Origin: Nereocystis luetkeana | Lineage: Eukaryota; Sar; Phaeophyceae; Laminariales; Laminariaceae | Reading direction: 5' to 3' | NCBI GenBank assembly: GCA_031213475.1 | Contig: JARUPZ010000037.1 | Span: 310,001 to 374,000 of the forward strand | DNA length: 64,000 nt | In this document: positions 1 to 13,135 of the stretch, one piece after another | Numbering within the stretch: the first letter of the stretch is position 1 | How the letters are laid out: each line of letters opens with the position of its first letter | Translations under genes and position numbers: made by a program | The notes under the pieces: generated by a model | Database searches by the model: none | What the model saw: only the letters and a program-made list of their open reading frames with translations | Told to the model about the DNA's origin: nothing

Positions 1-1437
1 CAGACTGGGCCTTCGTCTCCGACGCCGTCGGCTTTCGGTGTCGCTGGTCAGTAAAGAAACCATTAAAGCGCATCGGTACGTGAAACGGGGCATGAAACGG
101 CGCGTGAAACGATCCGTTGGCGGCGGGAACTATGAATAAACTATTATAGGGTCAGAGCTGATGTAAACCGCAGACAGCAGCAATGGGTGCGACAACGGTT
201 GAGTGTAATGCTTGATGAGTTCACCACTCCATGAAATGATGCACAATATCAACAGTACTACAATAGCAGGACAACAACGGTGCTACTGTGCAGCAAAAAC
301 AGCAACCATCTTCGAATCACCATATTCCCGGGGAATGCGATCGCTAGTTTGTACCCAGGGTGCGTACCCCCGGCGGAAGAAGTTACTGTCACTTTCAGGG
401 TTTCAGATTGGTCATATTGCGTTTCGAATCGGGGATGCGTTTACACCGGCCCCGACGTGGTGAGCTCGTGAAAACAGCAATGCCGGCGTTTCAGCACCCA
501 AAATAACACAAGCACACTGCTGTACGATACTACAATAGGTATAGCCAGGGTACTTCCTGGAAGGATAAGCGATAGGCACAGGGCGTGGTGAAGGGCCGTT
601 CGAATACGTTGTCGTCGTTAGCAAAATGACGGCATGCGCTATTATATCAGCATGATGGGAGAAAATGAACGATGACATGACGGTTCTTCATCTTTGGGGG
701 AGAAACAGCCATCCAAATACAAGCGTGAGAAGCCTCAGGCGTGAAACACCAATCAAACTCACCCAACCGAAGTGTAAATATGCACCAAAAATAGAGGGAA
801 ACAAGGCACAACAGCCACTGCCATACTTCGTACCCAAGGTGTATAAATATCTATAGAAACTTTCCTCACTCGTGAATCTTCTTCATACCAGGTACATGGC
901 AACATGGATTTTGAAACAAGCATAGCGATAGCCGCCGACATCAAGTCACCTAACTGAGGGTTTAGTGTTTCGCCCGCACAAAAAGCACCCGGGGGATACA
1001 AAAAACAAAAACAAAGCAAAGACTAGGTTCGTCGCGCTCGAGCACGGTACGAGTAGCCTCCTCTCCATAGCCCCATACAAAACGACATAACAGGTACCAA
1101 GTAGAAAGCAAGTATTCGTGCCGCGCCACAAATCCGCGCGCAACCATACGATGAACCGGCGACCCCCCGCAGCATTGCGCTTGAACTGTTTTAATCGCGC
1201 CTTTTGAATAGGGGTGCATTTGACCCGGGGTGGGTGATTGGTCGTATCGTAATTTAGTGTTTATTGGCAGTGTAACACGTGCGTGCTCATACCCCCAACA
1301 AAAAAGAAAAAAGAAACAGACCACGAAATTCATCGCAGCACTATTACTATATTGTGTATCAACAGTTTGTATGTACACTGAGGAATGTAATGACCTGAGT
1401 ACACGTACTACTGTAGTGAATACTGGTATTGTCTCAC
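1..1437. other. No gene resolved; possible 3' exons of the DHHC gene
   Basis: I looked here for the fourth helix and C-terminal tail of the DHHC enzyme on the minus strand and found nothing convincing. A hydrophobic stretch near 1270-1340 is mostly a pyrimidine-rich tract, more like an intron 3' end than coding sequence. Confidence 0.4.
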
Positions 1438-1587
1438 CCCGGTGTTGTTGGCCATGGCAAGAAAGTGGGGTGCGGAGACGAGGACAGCGTAGACGCAGCC
1501 AACAAACATGTAAAGAAGAAACAGCACGAAGTACCGGTAGTTGAGGTAACCCACACAGTTGTTCATCCATGGGCAGTGGTGGTCCAT
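1438..1587 (-). CDS. DHHC acyltransferase, fourth exon (catalytic DHHC motif and TM3)
   Basis: The acceptor is AAACAG|ATG and the donor GGG|GTGAGA; 50 codons, phase 0 at both ends. It holds the catalytic Asp-His-His-Cys, the NNCVG and NYRYF motifs, and TM3 ([18 protein letters not shown]). All residues expected for catalysis are present. Confidence 0.92.
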
Positions 1588-4500
1588 CTGTTTGCACAAA
1601 ATTCGCGGGCAAGAACCATGGGCAGCGCGTGTAGTGGGTGGACGGAAGGGTAAATAGGTGGTAAGACAGCAAGGATCGCCGCAGTACGCAAGTGGCAGGG
1701 CCTACGTTCTCGTGTTCTTACGATATGCCTCACCAGGTAGTTCGCACCATCGGGCCTTTCTGCATGATGACCACGTCTGCCAAGTGTCAAAACGCATGGT
1801 AGAGCACACCACCTACAGCCAACTACATTAGCACTGCTGTAATTGCAAACGAAGCCCACGGCAGCGTTCGGAGCAGCGCGACTTGCAACGAAGGTATTCT
1901 ACATTGTACAACTACACTACGTGTTAACGCTGCGCCAGCAACACTAGTCCAGCCGGAATCGTTCCGAACCAGATAATTTTGATACTATCGTAGCGAGTCG
2001 CCACGTCATCGCACGGCAATTAGTCAACAGAAGGAACAGAAGGGCCCTGATGATGCCTCTGTATATTTTAGTGTATTGAGCACCTTGACACCGCCACAGG
2101 CGCTATGCAAAGCCTGCAGCAGCGACTGCTCCGTTGTATGATACACATATATAGTGTGATTACTGTGTCAACACTGCTGTTGGCACTGTTGATGCCGCTG
2201 TTGTTACCACTACGTGTCGTGCGAATGGGGTATCTCTCACACTCTCACATTGACGATGCACTGATCGCACACGTGGCAGTGGTGCGCCCTCGCAGGCTTG
2301 GGTTCCTTGCACTTCTTGCAGTAGCCACACCGCACGCGAGTTCCAGCCCCCCCGCTCCTGCCCCCCGCCGTAGAAATAAGCCCCCTGTTGCTGCTTGCGC
2401 GCGCTCCGTCCCCGGCGGCTTCAGCATTGCCATTGCCTCCATTGCCTCCCACGTTTACCCTCAACACCGCCGCCCCGTCCGAAATGAGAGGTCTGCCATT
2501 CAGATAGCACCGTTCGAGTCGAGTAGATTCTTGTATCATGCGGTGGGATATCGACTAGTCAACCATTGGCCAGAACAACGGCGTGCGACAACTACCAGAG
2601 CACGGGTGGTGCTACTTCCCAACAGCACATGGCATCGCATGCCCAGACATGTGTGGCACAGATGGACACGACATCACATGAGAAAAATCTACCAGGTATG
2701 CATCATGGGATGGGCGATGATGGATGTTACAGAAAGAGACAGACCTTGAGATACATTATGAGTCGCGTGTAAGATTTCAGGGCTGAGTCAAACGAACGTG
2801 TTTTTTATTCACTGAACGTGTGTCTCCACTGTTTCCGGATTTGTGTTCATCGAAGTTATGCGTTATGGTTCCGGCGTTTTGTTTGGCTTTTAAATCTGTC
2901 ATTTCCGTCTTAAAAACACCTCATAGAAAGTTCCGAGTTTCGGAATATTCCGTTCGATGAAGGGGGCAGCAGAGCACCGATGGCGCTTCGCTACATTCCG
3001 GACAAATTCCTCAGTTTGAAACAAAACCAATATGCTGCTGAATATACCCTATTAACAATATGGTCATGTCGCATATCCCAGTACCAGATACGAGGTCTTC
3101 AAACCACACAGCAGGTCACGCGGCGTGTTGCAGATCAAGTATTCAAGAGCTCCAACAACGGTAGTAAAGTGCATGGCACAGAGCCTGCTACAACCGGGCG
3201 GCTTCCTGTCACGCACTACAGCACTGTGCAGGATAGCTCCTCAGGGCTCTACAACTGTAGTACTTACTGCTTCAGACCTCTATTAATAGTATTCGCCAAA
3301 CATTATAAACAGTCGACTGAGTCTGATGCAAGTCTTGTATTTTGTAGTGGTACCTGAAAAGTGATCAATACGCCACACAGCAACACAGGTACACGGAGGC
3401 ACTACTGCATCGGCACATCCGTAATATAGCACACCAGGAGGACAGTAGTGACAACTGCAGCGCGGTAACATGTTCAACATGGCCCGGAGGCATGTGTCAA
3501 CATGCTCAACATGTGCTTGAGACATGTGTTGGAGATAATTCACCTGGTTCCTGCAACATCCTCGTCGTCACAGGTAAGGTCGTCCTCGCTATCGCTGATG
3601 GCATTCGCTGGCAGGAAGGCGTTTGGCTTGCCGGGGTGAGTGAACGCGCAGTGGTAATAGTTGAAGAACACGTTGAAGGCTAGAAACAACGCCCACGCCG
3701 CGTGAATTATGTACTGAAAATAGCGAAACACGCGTCGCAAGCAAGAGAGATGGGAAAGGGAGATGGGGTGTTGGTCACGTAGGACAGAGATCGTCTGGTC
3801 GTATTGAGAGCATAGCTACTCGCTCGTGTTGAGAGGATAGCAATCAGACCCCAGCTACTCGCAGAGACCATAGCAATGAAAGCACAGCTACTCGTAGAGC
3901 ATAGAGCTGAGCTACAGTACGCCCGCGACGGGGGAGCAGGAAGCACCCCTCCCCAAAGCCCCGCGGTTACTCTGGCCAATGCAAAATGCATACCATGTAC
4001 CATGGTAAGTGCTTGCGTGCGCAATAGGACGAAGACAATTTCGACGAAGGGCAGTCCTAGTTTTACAACAAGCTCTAGTGGCAGTGCAATCACGGCAGTG
4101 TGACTACTGCCCTCGCAACTGTTGGTAGTGTAGTGTGAAGTGCGGCAAGTAGTGCCATAAAAAAGAGGGCAATTTTCACGTTTGAACGTACACGACAGCC
4201 CGACCAAGGAAGTGCTATTTTACGGTAAGTGGCCTGCTTGCTGCAAAGTAAGTGGGAGGGCTATATATATTTTGGACACTCACGTACTGCTGTAGAGATA
4301 TCGCGATTGTTGTCGTAGCAGGTACGAGTGCAAGGCAAGGCAAGGCAAGGCAAGGCAAGGCAAGGCAAGGCATGGCATTCGTCGATACCACCGTAATAGC
4401 CCAAGTTGCAGACCGAATACTTTGTATACTCAAGTAGTGGTAATTCCTACGAGTACTATAATTCCAACTTAGCAATGATTATAGTTATTGATAGTGTTAT

Positions 4501-5149
4501 TAGTATTAGTAGTAGTTTGCCCTTGTAAGGCGGGAGAATGATCGATTCCAAAGGGGAGTAAAGTTCGGGCTTTGTAAGGATGTCAAGGATGCATTGAAAA
4601 ACAAAATGCACGCACAACAAAGTGCAGCCTAATCTCAAGTATGTTCGGACGTAAACACCGGCAGTATTCCGCAGCATCGCCCACAGCGGTGCCAGCATTT
4701 AGGCGTCAATCAGATACACCGCATGAGGGACGTGTCTAGCCCTATAGTTAAACAGTAGCACTCGAACACTTCCCCCACAGCCTAAGGTGGCACACGATTA
4801 ATAGGAGGATATACAGCATCTACACTACCAGGACAAACACAGTATCTACGTATCTATGTACTTCGTCCTTGTAACGTACCAAGTACTGATAATAGAACTT
4901 GAAATTGTGCCATGTATGACATATTTTTACCATTAACATTACCATTCATCTTACCAGTATGGAGCCGAAATCAGCCGTGGCGGGCAGCAAGAACCTAAAG
5001 TACATGCCGATCACGGATGAAATCAAAGCCGTCGCGAGCAGCAGGAGCACTGGTCCGACCAACCGCAACGTCCAGTCGAAGCACGTCCCCAAACCAATCT
5101 GCCGTAGACAAGGGATAGAGAGAACCGACATCAGGGGGGGCTTAAACAT
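1438..5149 (-). CDS. DHHC-type protein S-acyltransferase (palmitoyltransferase), ZDHHC16-like, four exons seen, 3' end missing
   Basis: This is an integral-membrane enzyme that attaches palmitate to cysteines of target proteins, usually at the ER or Golgi. Exons on the minus strand are 4955-5149, 3544-3713, about 2249-2492 and 1438-1587. In order they give a first hydrophobic helix, a second helix, the cysteine-rich domain and the catalytic DHHC motif followed by a third helix. The catalytic sequence [13 protein letters not shown] is intact. The order, and the pair of helices just before the Cys-rich domain, fit the ZDHHC16 group (family knowledge). The start is the first ATG in the first exon (5147-5149); earlier exons are possible. 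The exon 2/3 junction is the least certain, because a phase-2 acceptor is needed and the site at 2492 is only moderate. The expected fourth helix and C-terminal tail were not found below 1438 and may lie in unrecognised exons or beyond the window edge. Confidence 0.86.
2249..2492 (-). CDS. DHHC acyltransferase, third exon (cysteine-rich zinc-binding domain)
   Basis: Contains the Cys-rich domain: CGYCKKC, then [15 protein letters not shown], immediately before the DHHC exon. A Gly/Asn/Ala-rich low-complexity stretch precedes it. The donor AAT|GTGAGA is phase 0 and joins exactly at the usual position before MDHHC. The right-hand limit is chosen by phase; the open frame runs on to about 2545. 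Confidence 0.85.
3544..3713 (-). CDS. DHHC acyltransferase, second exon (TM2 and acidic loop)
   Basis: The acceptor is TTTTCAG|TAC. The exon encodes a hydrophobic helix ([19 protein letters not shown]), then [10 protein letters not shown], matching the segment that follows TM2 in DHHC enzymes, and an acidic stretch rich in Asp and Glu. The donor is AG|GTGAAT, phase 2. Confidence 0.8.
4331..4370. repeat. (CAAGG)8 microsatellite
   Basis: Eight perfect 5-bp units, lying in the intron between the first two recognised exons of the DHHC gene. Confidence 0.97.
4955..5149 (-). CDS. DHHC acyltransferase, first recognised exon (TM1)
   Basis: Encodes 65 residues from an ATG at 5147-5149. A hydrophobic segment ([18 protein letters not shown]) fits TM1. 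The donor is CTG|GTAAGA, phase 0, and joins in phase to the next exon. Confidence 0.75.
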
Positions 5150-7718
5150 GCAAACCGACAAGCACAACACGCGCAAGTGACATAATCTGTCAAACTAGCT
5201 GAATAGATTCCTCGTATCGACAGCAACAGTCACCACCAGCAGCAATGGTGTGTGGGCCGGATGGAACCAATTTTCCCGAGTTGCAAAGAGACCTCGCTTT
5301 TTATACTATCATAACGTTAAAATATTTCATGGGTGGACAACAACAGCAGAAATACCGTCGACGCAGTCACTAAAAAGACGGCCGTGAGGTTTTTTTACAT
5401 TATACATAATGTGCAGTGGTTACTCCAATTAACCCACACAAAACGGATGAATCCAAGACATGGATGGAAGAATGGGCGTGCCTATAACCCTTACTTAAAC
5501 CCTCGGACGAATTTCGAAGGTGATTTTCTCCAACTGCGGGGAAGGAGCGTAAATAGGCGCTACTTATGTCAAGCGAGGCGTTTACGGAATGATCCGAAGC
5601 CGCCAGTTTCGTTTCTATTACAGTGGTGCTTTCGGAGAGAATCGTCTTTAGGGTGACTAGTCTCCGTGATATTCGTACCAGGGATTATGCTATTATATCA
5701 CTTGATTACAGTATACGGTTTGCCTAACCCTAGCATTTGCATACTTTACATTGAGAACATACGTAACTCTAGGTCGAAGCCGATCCCCACTCCGAGTTAG
5801 TGTGGGGCGTCTTGAGGGTGGCGTCTCTAACCCTTCGCAAGATGGATCTGATGCACCTCGCACACCAGGGGATACCACACTGCTAACTGCTGCTGAAAGA
5901 TTGATCGTATGCCCTATGCAGAGTAATACTAGTCAAACTTTATCATACATCAGTCGTAACGGTGGCTCGCGGACAAAAAAAAAATAGCAGGTACTTTGGG
6001 TACTTGCCATTTTGGGCAGTTGCTGCTGTTGCCTTGGGCACGTCAATATGGTTGGTCGAGATTTGCGGCAGTTTCTGCACGCAACTTGTGGGACAATAAT
6101 ACGATAAGACATGTGATACCGTGGTCACCTTACCACCGAGAGGGTTTTCAATAGGTAGAGTGGCGTGCTCCTTGCTCCACAAGGTGTGCTCTACCTAGTC
6201 AAGGGGAGGGGGGGGGTGTACTCGATCTCATGCATGGCCGTAGTCGTATGGCCATGGACCCTCGCATCCCTACAATGCCGGGACGGGGCACATCGAGTTT
6301 TCACCGACCAGGCAGACATTGCTTGCACCAACCGCGAAGCGCAGTGAGGGGTCTTGCATGAAGGGTGCGCTGTATCCTAATAAGAACCGCTTGTGAGGTG
6401 GACTTGTGCATCTGGATGACAGTTTCAATTAGTTAATTTGATTTCCGGCGTGGCCACTTCCAGAGATATCAATGGGAGTACTATGTAACTGCCTCTTGGG
6501 CGCCTTACCATAAACTATACCTGGTACGTGATGCGAACATTCCCCTTGCGCGGAGTAAAGGTTTTCCGGCCCGCTCAAATGGTCTAACTCGACCACCAGC
6601 TGTGACCGACCGCCAAAAAAAACATAAAACGATATCCTGGTTGTCTAGCTCAAGCTGTGAGTGGCATGTTTTATTATACAGTGTCGTTGCCAACTGACGC
6701 CAATCCAAACTATCTATATCTGGTAATATGTAAGGAGGGCGCGAGGGGGGGTGTCAGCGGTTGCCCCCCGTGCTTTAGATTGTAGTTTTTTTTCAGTGGT
6801 GTGAGTGGTTTCAGTGGATTAGCGTCATGGTGACGGGAGCCATTCGGGCAGCACACCCAGACTGAGGTGACCAATTCATCGCCTTAGCTGCTGAGTAGGT
6901 AGTAGACACATCCAGCAACTCCGATAGTGTAGCTGTAATATTCACACTGTTAATAGCAGTGTCCGACAATGTTGACATTGGATGCCGACACAGGACCGAC
7001 AACAACGCCATCCAGTAGACAGCAGTAGGCAGCAGTAGGCAGTAGGAATGCAGACGATATACACTAATGTTTTCGGCAGTAGCTTACTGGTATGTAGCCT
7101 GTTTGGCGATATCGCGGGCTCATACTGCAGCGATATGTCACGTACATGGTGTTCGTCGCGCGTCATTGTTTGTGTCTGCCCAATGTCTGGCCAACAGGTA
7201 CAGTATGCGCCTCTTTTTGTGTTTTTGCGGCACATATACACCTCGTGGAACCGGCTGTTATGCTGCCATGTTGTCAGGCCTTCATCCTGGCACCCCGACC
7301 GGGTTATGTACGTTTCGTTTGCTTTGTTTTCCTACTGTAATATGCCTACATATGTGTAGGCATAAACCCCTTGTGCTTTGGATGCTTTTTTCTGACCGCG
7401 GGGCTAGATTATGACACTATTTTGACAACATCACACTGGAATTCGGTATGCGAAGACCAACAACAACATTTAGTTCGTAGTGTAATTTAGTGCACATGCA
7501 ACGTGTAAAATATTGTAATACCCTAACTTCGTAATAAGCTCGAGTATTCGATATATAACATGCTGGGCTGCAGTAGGGTGAGACATATAAACAGTGAATC
7601 GTGTACGCAGTGTACTGTACAGTAGTATAGTATAGTAGTACCGGAACTTCGCGGCAAGAGGTTGCACATGCTATCATGCATCATGCTACCGCCGTAGAAC
7701 ACTTACTATTTAAGATGG
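5150..7718. other. Intergenic stretch, no supported gene
   Basis: Only short overlapping open frames without recognisable domains or good splice context. Should include the promoter of the minus-strand DHHC gene near 5150-5500, but no clear promoter element can be pointed to. Confidence 0.4.
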
Positions 7719-7830
7719 CATAGCATGAGCATAGCATGTGCATAGCATGAGCATAGCATGAGCAAAGCAGTAGCATGTCACAAGCCTAGCATGAGCATAT
7801 AATAAACATGGCATGGGCATAAGCATAGCA
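7719..7830. repeat. Imperfect AGCATAGCATG tandem repeat
   Basis: About ten degenerate copies of a short unit built from AGCATG/AGCATA follow one another here, producing spurious open frames on the minus strand. Confidence 0.8.
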
Positions 7831-8838
7831 ATATCCAAGATAGCACACCTCCTCGGGTGAATCTCAATGCTGACATTCTCGCAAGGGGGAGGGTGCACAC
7901 GCCAAGCGATGTGGCTATGGACGTGAATCAATGACGTCTGCACCCTCGAGCTGCTGTGCTCAAGCACTGTCTGGGTGTCGCTGACTCCTCATCAAAGGAA
8001 GCAGTTGTGGTGTTGGACTTCGTCTAGAGTCACCAAAGGAAGCAAGGAAGAACCCGTGTTGCCAAAAACATCAACGATAGCACGTAATGCTGCCACCGGA
8101 TGGCTCTGTGCGCTGCTGGCGGGCGGGCAAAACCCTGTATGTGCCACCTGACACGCTGTGAGTAGCAGCAGAAGTAGTCAGTAGCTGTCAAGCCGGCATC
8201 GGGGCTGTAGTGGTCGTAGGCTGGTGTGTGTTGTTGTTGTGTGGTGTTGTTTGTGTGGTGTAATAACGTGTTTAGTGGGGTGGTGAAAGGTGTAAAGTTG
8301 GCCTCCAAAATCCTTTTCGATCGAACTGTTCGATCCGCGCATCCCTTCGCAAAAGTTGGCATCCCAAAAGGCTAATATTTAACAGTACATGCGTATACGA
8401 AAGTCGATTTTATCTCCGATCGGAAACCGTGTTCCTCGATCCACGTGCCCCACCGCGTAAGAATTGGTCTACGACGGTAACGAAATAGGACCGTGCATAG
8501 TACATACAGACACGTCTGCCTGTTTTTGGTTGTTGGGCACCTTCACATCGGGCACGCACGTATCGGTATGATACAGGAAGTGTTGGGTTTCGATGCTGGA
8601 AATTTGGAGCAGTACCAGGCAGAGCAGTACCTGGTACTCGGTAAGAAGATGTAAGGCCAAAGTCGAGTGATAGCGTAAAACAAGCACTATTAAGGGCACT
8701 GCGAGTACGTTCGTACTGCTGCTGTAGGAATGCGTACAAACAAGCAGTAAAAACATAACATCAGTGACTTTGCAGAGGTCGCCAGAGAAGCAGTCCTGGG
8801 GATACCAGTCATTTCAACTCATCGTGCCATTGGGACTA

Positions 8839-8943
8839 TTACGGGGGGCCATAGTTAACAGGACCAAATATTGTTAGTAAAAATGGGTAAATATATAGGT
8901 TTTTATGTACACCATAGGTCCTGTTAACTAGGGTCCCCCGTAA
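8839..8943. mobile_element. 105-bp Tc1/mariner-type MITE, copy 1
   Basis: Nearly perfect palindrome starting TTACGGGGGGCCATAGTTAA and ending with its complement, flanked by TA on both sides. Non-coding. Long terminal inverted repeats with a TA target duplication are typical of Tc1/mariner-derived MITEs. Further copies lie at 14939-15005 (truncated), 15386-15490 and 56365-56469. Confidence 0.88.
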
Positions 8944-8945
8944 TA

Positions 8946-9240
8946 GCGGGACTCCGTCAATTCAGCCACCGGGACTCCGTCATTTCAGCCAACAGGTACC
9001 CTTGGGACTGACGAGGACTCAGCCATTTCAGCCTCCAGGTACCCTTGGGGGTGGCGGATCGCAGTCATTTCAGCCTCCAGGTACCCTTGGGAGTGGCGGG
9101 ACTCAATCATTTGAGCCGACGGGTACCATCGGGAGCGGCGAGACTCCTTTTATTCGAGCTCGGGTACCTTTGGGACCATAGCCGGGGCTCAGCCATTCGA
9201 ACCCCCAACTACCCTGGGGACTGAGTCATCCAAAGTGTCT
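8946..9240. repeat. Degenerate minisatellite, unit about 50-60 bp
   Basis: Five or six imperfect units containing CATTTCAGCC, then CAGGTACCCTTGGGA, then GGCGGGACTC. It begins immediately beside MITE copy 1. Confidence 0.8.
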
Positions 9241-9794
9241 GTTCCTGGCAAGTCATTGGCTGAGTCCCGAGGACTGGCGCCAGTACTCTGACGAAAAATT
9301 GAAGCATTGTACCAGGTATGACACATATATACGGCTGGCACTACTTTAAGTCCTGCAGTACTCATTCGTAGATAGTGTCGTTATCAAGCTCTCAACCTCC
9401 GAACTGATTTTACGCTTGTCGGGTACTCAACAGAAACCTCAAGAGGAATGCTGACCGTGTACTGCTGTGTACCAGTATATGCAGAGGAGGTCTTGGAGGT
9501 GTTGCGGGTCGAGAAAGGTACAGCTGTACGGCGAAGCACAGGACGGCTAGGGGTGTGACGGCTAGGGGTGTGACGGCTATGATGGGATGTGATCGGTGGC
9601 GGGCAGGTCATCCAAGGTTGGCGCGGAGGGGTATGATCGGCGTACTTGTGTACTGTACTCGTACTCGTAGCTGTTGCAACTTCTTCCTTTCGAACCCCGT
9701 ACGTACGTTTAATACATTTGTTGAATTTGTTTTTCGTTTCTCATCAACACACCCAACACATACAGCAAATTGACAGTTAGAAATAGATCATGGT

Positions 9795-10690
9795 TCGTTA
9801 CGGTGCGGTTTTTCCTATCGGTTCGGTGCGGTTCGGTGCGCTTAACCGCACCGCACCGCATCGTAGGACTTTTTTTCCTCTTGAAAACCGCACCGCGCCG
9901 CATCGTAGGTTTTACGATATCACCGCTCCGAACCGCCCCGTGGAACATAAAATAGAACCGAACCGCACCGTAGGGTTCACGATATCTGGAAACCAAACCG
10001 CAACAGCACCGTGGGATTTACGACTCTGGAAACCGCACCGAACCGCACCGTAGGATTAACATCGGAACCGCACCGCATCGTGTGCATCAAGATACGGTAC
10101 CAAAAACAGTTAGATGGGCTATTCAACGGTGCGGTCAACTTGAAACCGTAAAAAACCCGCGGTTCCATCGGCCACGGAACGGTACTATAGGGTCACGTGT
10201 TTCGTATGGTTCGTGATGGTTTGGTTTCTGAGAGGTTGATGCTATAGTGTCAGAAAGCGTACGAAACCGCGGTTTTGTAAATTTTATTCATACGGTGCAC
10301 CGTAGCGAAAGAGTAGAGAAACAGTAGTGAATTACGTAGGGTTATTAAATAGTGCCCCGAGAAAAATCTTGAGAACATACGTACCGTACGAAACCGCGCT
10401 TACGCACGGTTTATTCATACGGTACACCATAGAGAAAAGGCGGTGTTGTACGGTTTTCCCTACGGGATTGGATCCGCACCGCAGAAAAAACCGTTCGACG
10501 TGGAACCGCACCGCACCGTCGGATTTTGTTTTTAAATAGCCGCAGCGAACCGCACCGTAGGATCTACAATACCTCAAAACCGCACTGAGGCGCACCGTAA
10601 GGTTTCCGATTTCTTGAAACCACACTGGAGCGGACCGTAGGATATTCGATTCAAAAAAAGGCACCGTGCACGGACGGAAAACCGTAAGCA
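9795..10690. repeat. GC-rich satellite built on AACCGCACCGCACCGTAGG
   Basis: Many imperfect copies of an AACCGCACCG(CACCG)TAGG core are separated by 20-40 bp of AT-richer sequence such as TTTACGATATC. Part of the left end is in the opposite orientation (GGTGCGGTTCGGTGCG). Open frames across it are by-products. Confidence 0.88.
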
Positions 10691-11094
10691 AACCCTGATA
10701 AATGATAATATCCTGCTTAGCGAGTTTCTAGCGACAGCTTTCTTACCGCTTGTACTCTCCACCTGTACTACACTTCTGGTGGGGCCGAGTGGACAAGCCA
10801 CCGTCGCCGCGTGAATAACCATTTACACACCCCCACTGCCAGGCATTGGTATGTATTGATACTAATAATAGTTTACACGCCGCACATGCAGCAGTACGAG
10901 ACGGGCACCTGGCCACAACCTGTACGACGTGCTCTAAAAGATGGGTCATTCCTGCCTTCGGCATTCTGGACTTGTACTACTGTACGCTGTATTATAACAG
11001 CAGTAGTACCTGGTACGCGGTACCGGGTACCGGATACATGGATGGTGTTCACCGTCCGCCGTCTAATAATAGAACTACTCACAGATATCTCACT

Positions 11095-13135
11095 CCCTGA
11101 GCGTGCTCGGTTGGTACATCCCTAGCCTCTCAGAGCTTCCACTTGGACAACGCCTCCTTCGATTACTTGCCGGACATTTCCAGCGGTTCTTTATTGATTC
11201 CCATTTTTGTTGTCACTTTCAGTCCTTTTTCCTCCCTTCTTCTTTCGCTTCGTGTGCGTGCGTGTGCTCAGAGCATGGCACCGCGGGAGAGCCCGGCACC
11301 GTCGCGGGTGTCAGCGGGTGCTGGCGGGTAGAGGGGGGGGTTGCAAGGAGCGCGGTCGCCCCTTTCGTGCCTAGGCGTTGCGTGTACCTCGAGACACGAG
11401 GGGAGCATGAATGGACTCTGTCTGGTCTCCATTTGTGGAATTGGATAGAGTATGTAGGAGTCTATAAGGGTCGTTCGGGATTGCAAGATAACCTTCAACC
11501 GGTGCTTATTTTCGCGACCAAGCTGAAGTTCACAGAGACAGCTACGCAGTCTGAGCACCAACATTGTCGAGCTGGCGAACAAGTGCCACGGTGAGTACCG
11601 GGCTTACCGCGAGGTGGGCGACGGGGCCCACTGTGACAGAGGGTGAGGAAGCTTTGCCCGGACTGAATCGATGACGAGGTGGTCGCGAGAGGGGCGGGCG
11701 GTGTACGAGGCTGACAGAGAAGCTCTGCTGTTCGATTGGCCGTTCGATTTGGCTCCGATCCTATACATGGAGAACACTTTTTAAGGCATTAAATGATCGG
11801 GATGTTTTCTCCGGGGAGGGTTCGTTTACCTTAGTTTTAGAATTGGTTTTGAGATTTCCGCGTGAGCGATATCACTTTGTCCGATAACGTCAGGACTATT
11901 TGGATTTTAATATCAGAACAGAAAAAATCTTACATTTCCGGACAGAGTGATGCTGGTGCTATCACTATGTCCGGGAATACAACGACTGTTTGGGATTAAT
12001 CCGAGTACCAAAACTCTCATACATTTCCGGAAAGGGTGGTAGTATTTCTGCTATAGTGCTGCTGTTTGAAAATTGACGGGGAACGCGTCCTAGCCACTGC
12101 AAGCACGGGGTTTGTCCGCTGCTGCAGGCAAGGACCAGAGCTCGGATTGTCGGAGACGAACCTGCTGCTGGTGGTAGTGTAGTCTAGTGGACGTGTTGCT
12201 GTTGTCTAGCTACGCGCACCCACTCAAAACTTGCGCCGGCGGCGTCTGGGCGGATGAGGGCACGTAAAGGGACAGCAGGCTAGCAGGCAGCGCAGGTCCC
12301 GACTTCCTACCATCTCACGCAGACAGAGCGCAGACTCCGAGACACACAACAAGGCACATACTATAGGGGGGAGACACCGGGGGAGACACCGCCACACCAA
12401 CATGGTGTTGGGGTCGCCCTCTGCTGCGTCGATTGTCTGAATACGAGCTGCAAGAGGGGTCTCTCTCTTTGTCGCCCGCACCATCTCTCGTCTCGTCCGA
12501 CAACGGCGGCGCGATCGTGGGGCCAATCATCGACGTTTGTCCCAACAAAGTCCCTACGAAACTTGTCTTGTGAATGGCGCTACTTGGCAGAAAATTCCAG
12601 AATTTTCAGATAAATCCCGCCGTTCGTTTTTTTTTTCCGACCGGTGCAAGGCGTTCCAAACAGACAGAAAAATAGTACGTGAGAGGGGACGAGGATTTAT
12701 TTTATTCTTGACGAAATTTCGGTTTCATTTTCATTGTTTTGCGGTGCTGCTGCTGTGTTTACTGCTGTGCCGTGCTGTGCTTTCTCTTTCGTACATACAG
12801 CAGTATATCGAAGTAAGAAAACGAGTACCCTATGACACCCGTGGTTGTACGTACCTACCGGTACGGCATGTGAGCGAGCGTAGCGGGCGGAACCGCCCGC
12901 GACGCGAAGCGTACGTGGCGTCCGAGCTGTTTTCTCCTGAAGCACGGTGGCGGCGCTTGCAACTACAATCATAAAAAAAACTATATTCAATCATGGTTCA
13001 ATCATGGAGCTCTGTCCGCTTCGCAATCTTGTACCCTGGTACCAGGTACGTAATTTGATGCACTTTTCCTTCCCAGTTCTTAAGTCCTACAGAGTGCCTA
13101 GGCGAGCGTAGCGTAGGTCGTCCGTGGAGCGAATC
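11095..13135. mobile_element. Dispersed repeat family R1, copy A, split by an insertion of about 880 bp
   Basis: 11095-11735 matches 48873-49495, and 12615-13135 matches 49500-49985. The two halves together rebuild the roughly 1.1-kb repeat seen uninterrupted at 48873-49985. The left end reads CTGAGCGTGCTCGGTTGGT; the right part ends in a GC hairpin (GAGCGAGCGTAGCGGGCGG and complement). No protein is recognised. Class unknown; long non-autonomous element is an inference. Confidence 0.75.
11870..12050. repeat. Two tandem units of about 88 bp inside the insertion of R1 copy A
   Basis: Both units start TATCACT(T/A)TGTCCG and contain a CATTTCCGGA(C/A)AG block near their end. They belong to the sequence that interrupts the R1 repeat. 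Confidence 0.7.

Noticed and set aside
962..1672. 236-codon minus-strand open frame
   Set aside because: It overlaps the DHHC exon in another phase and runs through a pyrimidine-rich intron-like tract.
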